Below, one piece after another: positions 1 through 14,345 of a stretch of 64,000 nucleotides of DNA. Source of the stretch: Franconibacter pulveris DSM 19144 (GTDB lineage: Bacteria > Pseudomonadota > Gammaproteobacteria > Enterobacterales > Enterobacteriaceae). Under the pieces are notes generated by a model. That model was given only the letters and a program-made list of their open reading frames with translations, made no database searches and was not told the origin of the DNA. The position numbers and the translations under genes are program-made. Position 1 is the stretch's first letter; every line of letters begins with the position of its first letter. The DNA is taken from contig JHYZ01000012.1 in assembly GCA_000621185.1 (NCBI GenBank), positions 203,085-267,084 on the forward strand, in the 5' to 3' direction.

Positions 1-981
1 AAAGCGCTGGTTAAGCAATTTGGATGGAGCAAAAAGGATAAAGACTTCAGCGCGGTAAGCCTTTACGACTACCCGGTGAATAAGCCGACGCAGCAGGGCG
101 CGTCCGTCGCCGTGATTTTTGCTAACGGCGCGATTATGGACGGCGAAGAGACGCAAGGTAATGTCGGCGGCGATACCACCGCCTCGCAGATCCGCGACGC
201 GCGCCTCGACCCGCAGGTAAAAGCGATTGTGCTGCGCGTAAACAGCCCCGGCGGCAGCGTAACCGCGTCGGAAGTCATCCGTTCTGAACTGGCGGCCGCC
301 AAAGCGGCGGGCAAACCGGTGGTGGTTTCAATGGGCGGCATGGCGGCTTCCGGCGGCTACTGGATTTCGACCCCTGCGAATTACATTGTGGCGAACCCCA
401 GCACGCTGACGGGCTCTATCGGCATCTTCGGCGTGATCAACACCATGGAAAACAGCCTTGATGCTATTGGCGTACACACTGATGGCGTGGCGACGTCCCC
501 GCTGGCGGACGTGTCCGTCACTAAGGCGCTGCCGCCGGAAGTGCAGCAAATGATGCAGCTCACCATCGAAAACGGCTATCAGCGCTTTATCAACCTGGTG
601 GCGCAGTCACGCAGCAAAACGCCGCAGCAGATTGATGAAATTGCCCAGGGCCACGTCTGGACCGGTCAGGATGCGAAAAACAACGGTCTGGTGGACAGCC
701 TTGGCGACTTCGACGACGCGGTGGCGAAGGCGGCGGAGCTTGCGAAACTGAAAAGCTGGCACGTCGACTATTACCAGGACGAGCCCACCTTTATGGATAT
801 GGTGCTCAGCGGCGTAAGCGGCTCGGTACAGGCGATGCTGCCGCAAGCGTTGCAGGTTTATCTGCCGGCGCCGCTCAGCGAGGCGGCCAAAACCGCGAAG
901 GCGGAAAGCGATAAACTCGCCGCCTTTAACGACCCGCAAAACCGTTACGCCTTCTGCCTGACCTGCGGCAACGTGCGTTAA
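1..981 (+). CDS. sppA: SppA signal peptide peptidase, C-terminal part (5' end off window)
   Basis: The frame is open from base 1 to a TAA ending at 981, giving 326 residues of a protein that is about 618 aa in E. coli; the start lies left of the window. SppA is an inner-membrane serine protease that degrades signal peptides left in the membrane after preprotein cleavage. The visible part is the C-terminal S49 domain. The conserved motif [10 protein letters not shown] (about 331-360) carries the nucleophilic serine at codon 349-351. The general-base lysine belongs to the N-terminal domain, which is not present here. The last residues contain a Cys-x-x-Cys pair (CLTCGN). It is followed by a terminator and then by ansA, as in E. 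coli. Confidence 0.95.
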   Translation, partial: KALVKQFGWSKKDKDFSAVSLYDYPVNKPTQQGASVAVIFANGAIMDGEETQGNVGGDTTASQIRDARLDPQVKAIVLRVNSPGGSVTASEVIRSELAAAKAAGKPVVVSMGGMAASGGYWISTPANYIVANPSTLTGSIGIFGVINTMENSLDAIGVHTDGVATSPLADVSVTKALPPEVQQMMQLTIENGYQRFINLVAQSRSKTPQQIDEIAQGHVWTGQDAKNNGLVDSLGDFDDAVAKAAELAKLKSWHVDYYQDEPTFMDMVLSGVSGSVQAMLPQALQVYLPAPLSEAAKTAKAESDKLAAFNDPQNRYAFCLTCGNVR

Positions 982-991
982 CACTATCCCG

Positions 992-1018
992 GCCCGGCTT
1001 TTGCCGGGCTGTTTTTTT
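992..1018 (+). terminator. Rho-independent terminator after sppA
   Basis: A GCCCGGC/GCCGGGC stem with a TTTT loop is followed by a run of seven T. It lies 10 nt after the sppA stop codon and separates sppA from ansA. Confidence 0.85.
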
Positions 1019-1068
1019 CTCCCCGCGCCACTATACTGCGCCTGTTTATGCACAACCTAAGCGATACC

Positions 1069-2085
<1,017 letters not shown>

Positions 2086-2095
2086 GGAGGCTTTC

Positions 2096-2737
2096 ATGAC
2101 TGCACGCGCCCTGCTGCTGGTGGACTTGCAAAATGACTTCTGCGCTGGCGGCGCGCTCTCCGTCCCGGAAGGCGACAGCACGGTGGACGTGGCGAACGCG
2201 CTGATTGAGTGGTGTCAGGCCCGTGACATCCGGATTGTGGCAAGCCAGGACTGGCATCCGGCGAACCATGGTAGCTTCGCCTCGGTGCAGGGAACCGAGC
2301 CCTTTACCCAGGGCACGCTTGACGGTCTGCCGCAAACCTGGTGGCCAGACCATTGCGTGCAACATACCGAAGGGGCGGAACTGCACCCGCTGTTAAATAA
2401 AAAAGCCATTGAAGCGGTGTTCTACAAAGGCGAGAACCCTACTATTGACAGCTACAGCGCTTTTTTCGATAACGGCCACCGCCAGAAAACGGCGCTGGAC
2501 AGTTGGCTTCGTGAGCGCGGCGTCAGCGAGCTGATAGTGATGGGGCTTGCAACGGACTATTGTGTGAAATTCACCACCCTGGATGCGCTGAAGCTTGGCT
2601 ATGACGTAAACGTTATCACCGACGGTTGTCGCGGCGTTAACTTACAGCCGCAGGATAGCGCCCGCGCGTTTATGGAGATGGCGACGGAAGGCGCAACGCT
2701 CTACACGCTTGATGACTGGCGGGAAACGCAGGGTTAA
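2096..2737 (+). CDS. pncA: Nicotinamidase (pyrazinamidase)
   Basis: A 213-aa isochorismatase-fold amidase that converts nicotinamide to nicotinate for NAD salvage. The catalytic triad is visible: Asp10 (LLVDLQNDFC), Lys111 (YKGEN) and Cys156 (ATDYCVKF). The metal-binding DWH motif is at residues 52-54. A strong AGGAGG ribosome site lies seven bases before the ATG, directly after the ansA stop, which supports an ansA-pncA operon as in E. coli. Confidence 0.96.
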   Translation: MTARALLLVDLQNDFCAGGALSVPEGDSTVDVANALIEWCQARDIRIVASQDWHPANHGSFASVQGTEPFTQGTLDGLPQTWWPDHCVQHTEGAELHPLLNKKAIEAVFYKGENPTIDSYSAFFDNGHRQKTALDSWLRERGVSELIVMGLATDYCVKFTTLDALKLGYDVNVITDGCRGVNLQPQDSARAFMEMATEGATLYTLDDWRETQG

Positions 2738-2771
2738 CGCCCCGCGCCGTCGCGCTTACTTTCAGGCCAGT

Positions 2772-2800
2772 AAAAAAGCCCTCAGTACGGAGGGCTTTTT
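2772..2800. terminator. Bidirectional terminator between pncA and yeaC
   Basis: A GCCCTC/GAGGGC stem is flanked by A-run and T-run, so it can end transcripts from both converging genes. Confidence 0.85.
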
Positions 2801-2820
2801 CGTTCAGCAACGCGTTCAGC

Positions 2821-3099
2821 TTACTCGGGCTTCATCCTGGCAATAGCAGGCGGCACAATGCCGAACTCTTCTTTAAGCTGCTGTTTGCTCTTCATGACGA
2901 TAGCGCCGTCCGTGCCGATGGTCATATGCTGCGGCGCCGTGTTATTGCGCATTTGCCACATCATCACCAGCTGCAAACTGTTCTCTTTTTGCTCCGGCGT
3001 CAGCGCCACGCCGTCAGGCCATTTTCCCAATTCCACCGCCGTGGCGAGGCGCTGATAAACTTCCGGCGTCATGCTGCTGATGAGGTCATCCAAGTTCAT
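2821..3099 (-). CDS. yeaC: YeaC family protein (DUF1315)
   Basis: A 92-aa cytoplasmic protein closely resembling E. coli YeaC in sequence and length (start MNLDDLI, conserved core LGKWPDGVALTPEQKENSL). No biochemical function is established for the family and no catalytic motif is evident. It lies 39 bases downstream of msrB on the same strand and is probably translated from the same mRNA, which is the conserved msrB-yeaC arrangement. A shared transcript is the only hint of a link to methionine sulfoxide repair. Confidence 0.92.
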   Translation of the reverse strand: MNLDDLISSMTPEVYQRLATAVELGKWPDGVALTPEQKENSLQLVMMWQMRNNTAPQHMTIGTDGAIVMKSKQQLKEEFGIVPPAIARMKPE

Positions 3100-3138
3100 A
3101 AAAGCAAGTCTCCAGGAATAATTTGCTGAATCGATTCT

Positions 3139-3552
3139 TCAGCCTTTAATTTGCTCGCCGCCGTCGTCATCAGAGAAGCTCAGTGAGGCGGAGTTGACGC
3201 AATAACGTTCGCCTGTCGGCTGTGGGCCATCCGGGAAAACGTGACCTAAATGCGCATCGCAGGTGCCGCAACGGATCTCAATACGCTGCATGCCGTGCGA
3301 GTAATCATTGAGATAGCGGATAGCATTTTCGCTTACCGGCTCATAAAAACTCGGCCAGCCGCAGCCAGAGTCATATTTGGATTGCGAGTTAAACAAAGGC
3401 GCATCGCACACCAGGCAGTGGTAGACGCCTTCCCGCTTGTTATGCAGCAGACGACCGGTGAACGGCGGCTCGGTGCCGTGGTTCTGGGTGACATAAAACT
3501 GCATTTCCGTCAGGGTTTTCTTCAGTTCATCCTGGGAGTTTTGATTGGCCAT
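3139..3552 (-). CDS. msrB: Peptide methionine (R)-S-oxide reductase MsrB
   Basis: A 137-aa cytosolic enzyme that reduces the R-epimer of methionine sulfoxide in oxidised proteins. The zinc-binding cysteines are present as two CxxC pairs (Cys46/Cys49 and Cys95/Cys98). The catalytic cysteine is Cys118 in RYCVNSASL. The length matches the single-domain enterobacterial enzyme. It is divergent from gapA across a 345-base regulatory region, the same neighbourhood as in E. coli. Confidence 0.96.
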   Translation of the reverse strand: MANQNSQDELKKTLTEMQFYVTQNHGTEPPFTGRLLHNKREGVYHCLVCDAPLFNSQSKYDSGCGWPSFYEPVSENAIRYLNDYSHGMQRIEIRCGTCDAHLGHVFPDGPQPTGERYCVNSASLSFSDDDGGEQIKG

Positions 3553-3826
3553 AATTCACATCTCGGGGCAGGGTTAAGCAGTCACATTATCTGGCAGATT
3601 CTAACAAAACATTAACAGTGACGTGTCATCTTTTAGACTAAACTTAGCGCTGAAAGAAAGCCCAGGGGCTAAATGTGATGGCGTTCACGTTTTTGGTTTA
3701 ATGGGCCTTTAAAATTCACCGCAACGTCCCAATGTGGTGCTGTAGCTCAAAAGGAAGAGTGAGCGAGTCAGTCGAGCAAAGGTTGTGCACAGGATTGATT
3801 TGTCGCAATGATTGACACGATTCCGC

Positions 3827-3854
3827 TTGACGCTGCGTAAGGTTTTTGTAATTT
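3827..3854 (+). promoter_or_regulatory. Probable gapA proximal promoter
   Basis: TTGACG (3827-3832) and TAATTT (3849-3854) are 16 bases apart, about 45 bases before the gapA start. The surrounding 3553-3897 gap separates divergent msrB and gapA and contains no further gene that I can see. E. coli gapA has several stacked promoters, so this is likely one of a set. Found by pattern only. Confidence 0.55.
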
Positions 3855-3885
3855 TACAGCCAACCTTTTATTCACTAACAAATAG

Positions 3886-4893
<1,008 letters not shown>

Positions 4894-4916
4894 GACGAGA
4901 TGAGAATCTGATCCTA

Positions 4917-4941
4917 AGGGCGACTTCGGTCGCCCTTTTTT
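4917..4941 (+). terminator. gapA terminator
   Basis: An AGGGCGAC/GTCGCCCT stem with a TTCG tetraloop is followed by six T, 24 bases after the gapA stop. Confidence 0.9.
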
Positions 4942-4969
4942 ATGGCTTCGAGACAGAGGATTGCCCGAA

Positions 4970-5857
4970 ATGATGAATAAGATTTTTGCGCTGCCGGTAG
5001 TTGAACAGATTACGCCTGTCCTTTCCCGCCGCCAGCAGGATGAGCTGGAACTGATAGTGGTGGACCACCCTCAGGTTCGCGCCTCATTTGCGCTGCAGGG
5101 CGCGCATTTGCTCTCCTGGAAACCGGCCGGCGAAGAAGAAGTGCTGTGGCTGAGCGACATTACGCCATTCAAAACTGGCGTGGCGCTGCGCGGCGGCGTG
5201 CCTGTCTGCTGGCCGTGGTTTGGCCCGGCGGCGCAGAAAGAACTGCCTTCTCACGGCTTCGCCCGCAACCTGCCCTGGTCCTTAAGCGCTCATAATGAAG
5301 ACGAAAACGGCGTCGTGCTGACGTTTGAACTGCACAGCAGCGATGCCAGCCGCCAGTACTGGCCGCACGATTTCACGCTCTACGCCCGTTTCAAAGTAGG
5401 CAAAACGTGTGAAATGGAACTGGAAGCGCACGGCGATTTTGAAACTACCTCTGCGCTGCACACCTACTTCAACGTAGGCGACATCAGCGCGGTTAAGGTC
5501 AGCGGCCTTGGCGACACCTATATTGATAAAGTGAACGGCGGGGAACAGGGCAAACTTAGCGATGGCGTCCAGACCTTCCCGGACCGCACCGACCGCGTTT
5601 ATCTGAACGCCGAAGCGTGCAGCCTGATTCACGACGCTGCGCTCAAGCGCTGTATTGAAGTGGTGCATCACCACCACAGCAATGTGGTGGGCTGGAACCC
5701 GGGCCCGGCGCTCTCTGTCAGCATGGCGGACGTACCGGATGAGGGCTATAAGAGCTTTGTTTGCGTGGAGACCGCCTGCGTGACGACGCCGCAGAAAACA
5801 CACGTTGAGAAACCTTCCCGCCTGGCGCAGACGCTGCGCGTAGTGAAAAAAGGGTAA
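4970..5857 (+). CDS. yeaD: D-hexose-6-phosphate mutarotase YeaD
   Basis: A 295-aa aldose-1-epimerase-fold protein that interconverts the alpha and beta anomers of hexose-6-phosphates. It aligns along its whole length with E. coli YeaD; landmarks are GAHLLSWKP, GGVPVCWPWFGP, HGFARN and the HTYFNVGDI segment carrying active-site residues. Two ATG codons stand in tandem (4970 and 4973). The first is used here, with GAGG about 10 bases upstream. It follows the gapA terminator, as in E. coli. Confidence 0.94.
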   Translation: MMNKIFALPVVEQITPVLSRRQQDELELIVVDHPQVRASFALQGAHLLSWKPAGEEEVLWLSDITPFKTGVALRGGVPVCWPWFGPAAQKELPSHGFARNLPWSLSAHNEDENGVVLTFELHSSDASRQYWPHDFTLYARFKVGKTCEMELEAHGDFETTSALHTYFNVGDISAVKVSGLGDTYIDKVNGGEQGKLSDGVQTFPDRTDRVYLNAEACSLIHDAALKRCIEVVHHHHSNVVGWNPGPALSVSMADVPDEGYKSFVCVETACVTTPQKTHVEKPSRLAQTLRVVKKG

Positions 5858-5865
5858 GCCTCGCT

Positions 5866-5887
5866 CCCCTCGCCTCCCGGCGAGGGG
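5866..5887. terminator. Hairpin between convergent yeaD and yeaE
   Basis: A CCCCTCGCC/GGCGAGGGG stem sits in the 39-base gap between converging genes. It has no clear T-run, so its strength is uncertain. Confidence 0.55.
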
Positions 5888-5896
5888 AAAACGCGC

Positions 5897-6751
5897 TTAC
5901 ACCACATCCAGCCGCGTTTTTCCTTTTGGCGCCGGAAATGCGTTATCCAGCCGGGCCAGTTCGTCGTCGCTTAAGCTTATCTCCATCGCGGCCGCGTTTT
6001 CTTTCACATGCGTTACGCTGCCCGCTTTGGGAATAGCCATTACCCCCTGATGGCTGATAACCCACGCCAGCAGCAGTTGCGCTACCGAAATGCCGCGCTC
6101 GCGGGCAATATCATTTACCACCGGGTCATGCATCAACCCTTCGCGCAGCCTGCCCGCCTGCGCCAGCGGGCAGTAAGCCATGACCGGCACCTGATGCTGC
6201 TGGCACCAGGGCAACAGGTCATGTTCTATACCGCGGGAGGCGAGATGGTAAAGCACCTGATCGGTAACGCACTCGCTGCCACCGCCGATGCGCCAGAGCG
6301 CCTGCATATCGTCGTAATCCAGATTAGAGACGCCCCAGCGGCGGATTTTCCCCTGCTGCATCAGCGTCTGCATGACGTCGACCGTCTCTTCCAGCGGGAT
6401 ATCGCCACGCCAGTGCAGCAGGTAGAGATCGAGATAATCGGTGCCGAGTCGCTTCAGGCTCGCTTCGCAGGCGGCAATGGCTTTCGCTCCGCCCGCATTC
6501 CATGGATAGACTTTGGAAACCAGAAACACGTTGTCGCGCAGCCCGCGTATCGCCTCGCCCACCACTTTTTCAGCGCCGCCTTCGGCATACATCTCAGCGG
6601 TATCGATAAGCGTTAAACCGAGGTCGACGCCCGCGCGCAGTGCATCCGCCTCGCTCTTGCGCTGGCTCGCCTTTTCCCCCATGTACCAGGTTCCCTGGCC
6701 AATAGCGGGCAGCGCCAGCGCTTCAGGAAAGATAACCTCTTTTTTCGCCAT
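5897..6751 (-). CDS. yeaE: Aldo/keto reductase YeaE
   Basis: A 284-aa NADPH-dependent aldo/keto reductase, the same length as E. coli YeaE, which is reported to act on methylglyoxal and related aldehydes. The AKR tetrad is recognisable: Asp and Tyr in IDTAEMY, Lys in VSKVY, and His in LLHWRGD. The NADPH-binding segment AIPKAGS is near the C-terminus. The start at 6751 is chosen because GGAGG lies directly upstream; the open frame extends 13 codons further. mipA lies upstream on the same strand. Confidence 0.93.
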   Translation of the reverse strand: MAKKEVIFPEALALPAIGQGTWYMGEKASQRKSEADALRAGVDLGLTLIDTAEMYAEGGAEKVVGEAIRGLRDNVFLVSKVYPWNAGGAKAIAACEASLKRLGTDYLDLYLLHWRGDIPLEETVDVMQTLMQQGKIRRWGVSNLDYDDMQALWRIGGGSECVTDQVLYHLASRGIEHDLLPWCQQHQVPVMAYCPLAQAGRLREGLMHDPVVNDIARERGISVAQLLLAWVISHQGVMAIPKAGSVTHVKENAAAMEISLSDDELARLDNAFPAPKGKTRLDVV

Positions 6752-6799
6752 CACATCCTCCGTAACCGTTGCCTGTAAACATTGCACCACGGAAATGCA

Positions 6800-6823
6800 A
6801 ACGGGGCGCGAACGCCCCGTTAT
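6800..6823 (-). terminator. Hairpin after mipA
   Basis: An AACGGGGCG/CGCCCCGTT inverted repeat lies between the mipA stop and the yeaE start. The T-run is weak, so it may act as an attenuator or an mRNA-stabilising hairpin. Confidence 0.45.
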
Positions 6824-6848
6824 TAAGCAATATATGCACTACACAGGA

Positions 6849-7595
6849 TCAGAAGGTGTAAGTCACACCCGCTGATAACAGACCCGCCCAGGATTTATCC
6901 ACCATCGGGCTGTCTTTGATCTCGTCGCTAAGACGGGTATAGCGCCCGGATCCGTAAACTGTCCAGTTGTCCGACATACGATAGCTGGCGGTCAACTCAA
7001 CATACGGGTTCCAGCCATCTTCCGGATCGTAATCGTCAAGGCCGCTGCGGCGAGACTCGTTGCGGCTCACGCCGAAGTAGTACTCGTTCATGTTATCGCT
7101 GTTCCACTCCGCGCCGATGCCAGGCGTCAGCGTCAGGTTGCCGTTGGTATAGCGATAAAGCCAGGCGATATCCCAGAGGATGCCGTTATTGTTATCCAGC
7201 GTGTCGCCTGCAAGAGAGGTGCGCAGGAAACCGTACTGCGTGAAGTGCGTGTAGGAAAGGCCCGCCATTAAGGTGGACTTGCGTTTATCCAGACGGCGAA
7301 GCTGTTCGTCATCGCTGTCCTTCGGCTTGAACTGGAACGGAAGATAATAGGCCATGATGGAGAGCTTATCCGTCTGGTCGTTCCAGACGTAATAGCCCGC
7401 GCCGAGGCCACGAACCCAGAAGTTATCCCCTTCGTAATTGATGACCGGAATAGGCACAACTTTCTGGTCATACTCTTTATAGGGGGTGTCCGCCCAGCCC
7501 GCCCCTACGCCAATTGACAGCGGGCCTTCAGCCAGCGCCGCAGCGCTCATTGACGCCATCGCGACGCCTAATGCCAGAAATTTGAATTTGCTCAC
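6849..7595 (-). CDS. mipA: MltA-interacting outer-membrane protein MipA
   Basis: A 248-aa protein of the MipA/OmpV family. In E. coli MipA bridges the murein transglycosylase MltA and the synthase PBP1B. The N-terminus is a clear Sec signal peptide: basic KFK, a hydrophobic stretch, then cleavage near ALA-EGP. The rest alternates polar and hydrophobic residues as expected for outer-membrane beta strands, and it ends in a C-terminal aromatic residue (GVTYTF), the typical BAM-recognition ending. The neighbour yeaE is conserved from E. coli. Confidence 0.93.
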   Translation of the reverse strand: MSKFKFLALGVAMASMSAAALAEGPLSIGVGAGWADTPYKEYDQKVVPIPVINYEGDNFWVRGLGAGYYVWNDQTDKLSIMAYYLPFQFKPKDSDDEQLRRLDKRKSTLMAGLSYTHFTQYGFLRTSLAGDTLDNNNGILWDIAWLYRYTNGNLTLTPGIGAEWNSDNMNEYYFGVSRNESRRSGLDDYDPEDGWNPYVELTASYRMSDNWTVYGSGRYTRLSDEIKDSPMVDKSWAGLLSAGVTYTF

Positions 7596-7927
7596 AATCC
7601 ATTACGTCCTTTCATCAAATAATCAGCGAAGTGAAGTGTAACCGCGCAACCCCCTCATCCCAAAATTTTTCATCACTCTTTACATCACGCTAAACCTGGC
7701 AGGTTTACAAAACATCGTGACAAACGACTTGCAGTTTTATGACTCGTTGATGAATCAGCGCTTTGCCGCTTAAGTTGATAATGAAATGCTAAGGATGAGT
7801 TATTGATATGTATTTGAAAATCGCGTAAAGCGCCAGGCAAGTTTTATAAATGCCATCTACGCTTTAACTTAAGAAGGTGCATTACCCTGACCGCAGTAGC
7901 ACAGCGCAACGCGCAAAAACGCATCAG

Positions 7928-7944
7928 TTGGCATAAGGGTTGCT
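7928..7944 (+). promoter_or_regulatory. Sigma-54-type promoter for yeaGH
   Basis: TTGGCA and TTGCT place the invariant GG (7930-7931) and GC (7942-7943) exactly 10 bases apart, the -24/-12 spacing of RpoN promoters. It lies 85 bases before the yeaG ATG. yeaGH in E. coli is known to be nitrogen-responsive through NtrC and sigma-54, which agrees. The remainder of the 7596-8028 gap is AT-richer and shows no gene. Confidence 0.7.
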
Positions 7945-8028
7945 GTACTCAGAATACGTCTTCCGGGAGCCTCCACTATTCATATGAACGGCTCTTAAAC
8001 CTGTGCTAAAACGAAAGGACGGCATGCC

Positions 8029-11323
<3,295 letters not shown>

Positions 11324-11328
11324 CATTC

Positions 11329-11355
11329 AAAGCCAGCGCCAACCCGCTGGCTTTT
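11329..11355 (+). terminator. yeaGH terminator
   Basis: An AAAGCCAGCG/CGCTGGCTTT stem with a short loop lies immediately after the yeaH stop. Confidence 0.85.
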
Positions 11356-11550
11356 ATTTATCAGCCATTTAAGCGTTGCTCTCTGGCTTATTTAAGCATC
11401 GCTAAATAAATGGCAATAATTGGCGTTAAGTTCACCCTGATAATTAATGTTAGTTCAATAACCTGCATAAATAATTGCACCGGTCATTTCATTCGTTATA
11501 GTGCTAATTTTTCAGGCTCCATCACGCTGCGCTTCAGGATGATATGCTTC

Positions 11551-13107
11551 ATGCTTCGCCGGATTAATCTCACCTTCAGTCATATGCTGGTTACGCTTTT
11601 AGCCATTTTATCCAGTCTGGTGTTGATTCTGGTCGTCGCCCAGACGATCGCATGGCGCCTTAGCGAAGCGAAAGTGGAAGCGTTCAGCACGACCGTGCTT
11701 GAGCGTAGCGTTTACCTGTTGCGCCAGGCGCAGGGCATCGCGCAGCAGAACGCCCGCAACGACAATACGCCGCCGTGCAGCGAAGCCGATCTCAGTCGTC
11801 TGCGTTCTTTACTGTGGAATTACCAGTTAATTAAAGATGTGGGGCGGGTGAATCAGCAGGGCCTCATTTGTTCTGTTTTATGGGGACGGGTCTCTCCGCC
11901 GTTACCGCTTATGCAGAAAGGGGAACCGACAAAACAGCTTGCCGGCGCCACGTTTTTGCATTTGCCCGTGGCGAACGGCGTTGAAGCCACGGCGCTGCGC
12001 CGTCACGGGCTTATCGTTTTTCTCTCCCCCTTCGCTTTTTCGCGCTTTGAAAGCGACCCCGACACCGCGTTATTCAGCGCGCTGACCATGAATAAAACGG
12101 GCACTGAACGCTATTTTTCCGTCGGCAGGGGCGCAGATGAATTAAGCCAGGCGCTTAACGGGCAAAGCCGCTGGAATTACATCGTCAAAAAAAGCTGCAG
12201 CCCGCATTATGATCTCTGCGCCATCGCCGGCGCCCATGCCGCCGGTTTTTTTAACGAGTCGCCGATTATTATTGGCTTTATTCTGTTTATGTCGGTCTTT
12301 ACCGGCACCCTTATTTCACTGTGCTGGCATTTCTGGCGCAGTAAGAAAACGTCACTCTCCGCGAGGTTACAGCGCGCGCTGGCGCAAGGTCGGCTAAGCC
12401 TGGTGTACCAGCCGGTTTTTGAAATACAAAGCGGCACGATGAGCGGCGTGGAAGCGCTGCTGCGCTGGGAAGATGACGATATGGGCGCGATATCGCCCGA
12501 GGTGTTTATCCCGCTGGCGGAAGAAACCGGGTTGATGCGCCAGATAACCGAGTACGTCACCGCCAGGGCATTCAGCGAGATGCGCGAGCTAATGCAGCGC
12601 CACCCTTTTACGTTAAGTATCAACATAAGCCTGATGGACCTGTTGGCCGATGACTATCTGCATTTTCTTAGCGAACAAGCCCGCCTGCAGGGCGTAACGC
12701 CTGGCCGGGTAATTCTGGAAATAACCGAACGCCAGGGCGGGGATCTGGAGAATATGTCCTGCGCTATCGCCCGCTTTAAACGCGCGGGTTTTCTTATCGC
12801 GCTGGATGACTTTGGCACAGGGTACTCGACTATTTCCTGGCTCTCACAACTGGACGTGGATGAGATAAAAATAGATAAAAGCCTTAGCGACTCTATTACC
12901 ACCCACTCGCTGAATAAAACGTTGCTGGTCAATTTGATCTTGCTGCTTAAATCGATGCCGCAGAAAGTTGTCTTCGAGGGGCTCGAAGAAGCGGAACAGG
13001 TTAATTATTTACGTTCACATTTCCCTCAAAGTTACGGCCAGGGTTGGTGGTATTCCCGGCCGCTCGATAAAAGTTCGCTGCAACAATTTCTTATATCTGA
13101 TAAATAA
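11551..13107 (+). CDS. CSS-motif cyclic-di-GMP phosphodiesterase (EAL)
   Basis: A 518-aa inner-membrane protein that probably hydrolyses c-di-GMP. An N-terminal membrane helix is followed by a periplasmic CSS-type domain (CSE motif near residue 70, the redox-sensing family exemplified by E. coli PdeB, PdeC, PdeD, PdeG and PdeN). A second helix (IIIGFILFMSVFTGTLISL) leads to a C-terminal EAL domain. Catalytic elements are intact: EALLRW, SINIS, ILEITER, DDFGTGYS and the late EGLEE glutamate. E. coli has the diguanylate-cyclase gene yeaJ (dgcJ) near this position instead. The start is uncertain: the frame is open from 11410, and 11551 gives a sensible membrane N-terminus. Confidence 0.85.
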   Translation: MLRRINLTFSHMLVTLLAILSSLVLILVVAQTIAWRLSEAKVEAFSTTVLERSVYLLRQAQGIAQQNARNDNTPPCSEADLSRLRSLLWNYQLIKDVGRVNQQGLICSVLWGRVSPPLPLMQKGEPTKQLAGATFLHLPVANGVEATALRRHGLIVFLSPFAFSRFESDPDTALFSALTMNKTGTERYFSVGRGADELSQALNGQSRWNYIVKKSCSPHYDLCAIAGAHAAGFFNESPIIIGFILFMSVFTGTLISLCWHFWRSKKTSLSARLQRALAQGRLSLVYQPVFEIQSGTMSGVEALLRWEDDDMGAISPEVFIPLAEETGLMRQITEYVTARAFSEMRELMQRHPFTLSINISLMDLLADDYLHFLSEQARLQGVTPGRVILEITERQGGDLENMSCAIARFKRAGFLIALDDFGTGYSTISWLSQLDVDEIKIDKSLSDSITTHSLNKTLLVNLILLLKSMPQKVVFEGLEEAEQVNYLRSHFPQSYGQGWWYSRPLDKSSLQQFLISDK

Positions 13108-13108
13108 A

Positions 13109-13138
13109 AACAGCAGCCTGAAAGGCTGCTGTTGTTTT
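13109..13138. terminator. Terminator between EAL gene and KGG gene
   Basis: An AACAGCAGCC/GGCTGCTGTT stem with a TGAA loop is flanked by A and T tracts and serves both converging genes. Confidence 0.85.
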
Positions 13139-13153
13139 CCCACGCTTGAGGAT

Positions 13154-13327
13154 TTACTTACGGTCCTTATCGTGGCTATGCTGCCCCCCTTTTTTGCCCG
13201 CTTCGGAAGCGCGCTCAGGGTCGTTTTTAAAGTTGCCGCCGCTGCGCTGGCCGCCCTTGCGGCCCGCTTCAGAAGCTTTTTCGCGGTCTTCGGCAAAGTT
13301 GCCCGAACCGCCACGATGTTCTGCCAT
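13154..13327 (-). CDS. KGG-repeat stress-induced small protein (YciG/YmdF type)
   Basis: A 57-aa hydrophilic protein. It contains two copies of the KGG repeat, each of the form (N)F..(D/N)...ASEAG(R/K)KGGQ, at about residues 10-27 and 32-49. The family (PF10685, 'stress-induced bacterial acidophilic repeat') includes E. coli YciG and YmdF, which are RpoS-dependent and implicated in swarming and stress; no molecular activity is proven. GGAGG sits eight bases before the ATG. A close paralogue lies at 28541-28720. The 13328-13764 gap upstream contains promoter DNA for this gene and for yeaK and no further gene that I can support. Confidence 0.88.
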   Translation of the reverse strand: MAEHRGGSGNFAEDREKASEAGRKGGQRSGGNFKNDPERASEAGKKGGQHSHDKDRK

Positions 13328-13764
13328 ATCCTACCTCCGGAAACCCGATTTTGTTACCTGGACAGATGACGCATCGATGAAGTCAATAAAGCTTTATTAA
13401 CCGTCAGGCTGAAGCGTGAAATAAAAGCGCTCGCCGCCGCTCCTTTTTATTGCCGTCCTGCGCCGCTTGCTATAAATAAGAGAGAAACCCTCCTGATTTA
13501 TTCCGTTACCGTTTTGAATGGCATGCCCGGCCTGCAAAAATAATGTTTGCCCATAGCAAAAGCGTTATTTTCGCCAGCCATTCCACGATAATACAGTTCG
13601 CTCAGGTAAGCCAAACGTGTCAGGTCATTTTCTTACGCTCATTTCGCCATCTCTTTTATTTTGGGAGGTATTTTCTTTTGCCCGCTACGGGAATATTGCA
13701 AACCTCAGGCGCGCTGCGTATCGTAAACAGCACAATAATCAGTCAGCAACGGACGGAAAAAATA

Positions 13765-14259
13765 ATGACAGACAGAGGCGTGGCGGTGCATGAACAACTG
13801 GTGGAGTTGCTAAAAGATAACGAAGCGCGTTATCGGGTAATGGAACATGAGCCAATGGGCAAATGCGAAGCGGTTTCACTGCTTCGCGGCACCGCCCTGG
13901 GCCAGGGCGCTAAGGCGCTGGTTTGCAAGATCAAGGGCAACGGCGTAAAGCAGCACGTGCTGGCGATTCTGGCAGCAGACCAGCAGGCGGACCTGACCTT
14001 GCTGGCGCAACATGTCGGCGGGCTGAAAGCCTCCCTCGCAAGCCCGGCGGAGGTGGATGCGCTAACGGGCTGCGTCTTTGGCGCCATTCCACCCTTCAGC
14101 TTCCACCCGAACCTGAAGCTGGTCGCCGACCCGCTTATTTTCGAGCGGTTTGATGAAATCGCTTTTAACGCCGGTCTGCTGGAAAAATCCATTGTCATGG
14201 ATACCGCCGACTACCTGCGTATCGCCCGCCCGGAGCTGGTGGCATTTCGCCGCAGCTAA
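13765..14259 (+). CDS. yeaK: YeaK-like aminoacyl-tRNA editing protein (YbaK/ProX domain)
   Basis: A 164-aa free-standing trans-editing domain of the YbaK/EbsC family. In E. coli, YeaK removes misacylated amino acids from tRNA. Landmarks are the central LVCKIKG strand, GCVFGAIPPFSF, and the ending TADYLRIARPE, shared with YeaK. Sequence conservation to E. coli is moderate, but gene position between yeaH and yeaL is conserved. The open frame begins earlier, at 13543. The ATG at 13765, preceded by GGACGG, gives the family length. Confidence 0.82.
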   Translation: MTDRGVAVHEQLVELLKDNEARYRVMEHEPMGKCEAVSLLRGTALGQGAKALVCKIKGNGVKQHVLAILAADQQADLTLLAQHVGGLKASLASPAEVDALTGCVFGAIPPFSFHPNLKLVADPLIFERFDEIAFNAGLLEKSIVMDTADYLRIARPELVAFRRS

Positions 14260-14345
14260 TCGCTTAACGCTGCAGCGCGAATCGATAAAAACCCCCGCTG
14301 CGGCTTTTCTGTGTTTCTCTTAAAAAGGCTCAGCAAGGAGCTAAT

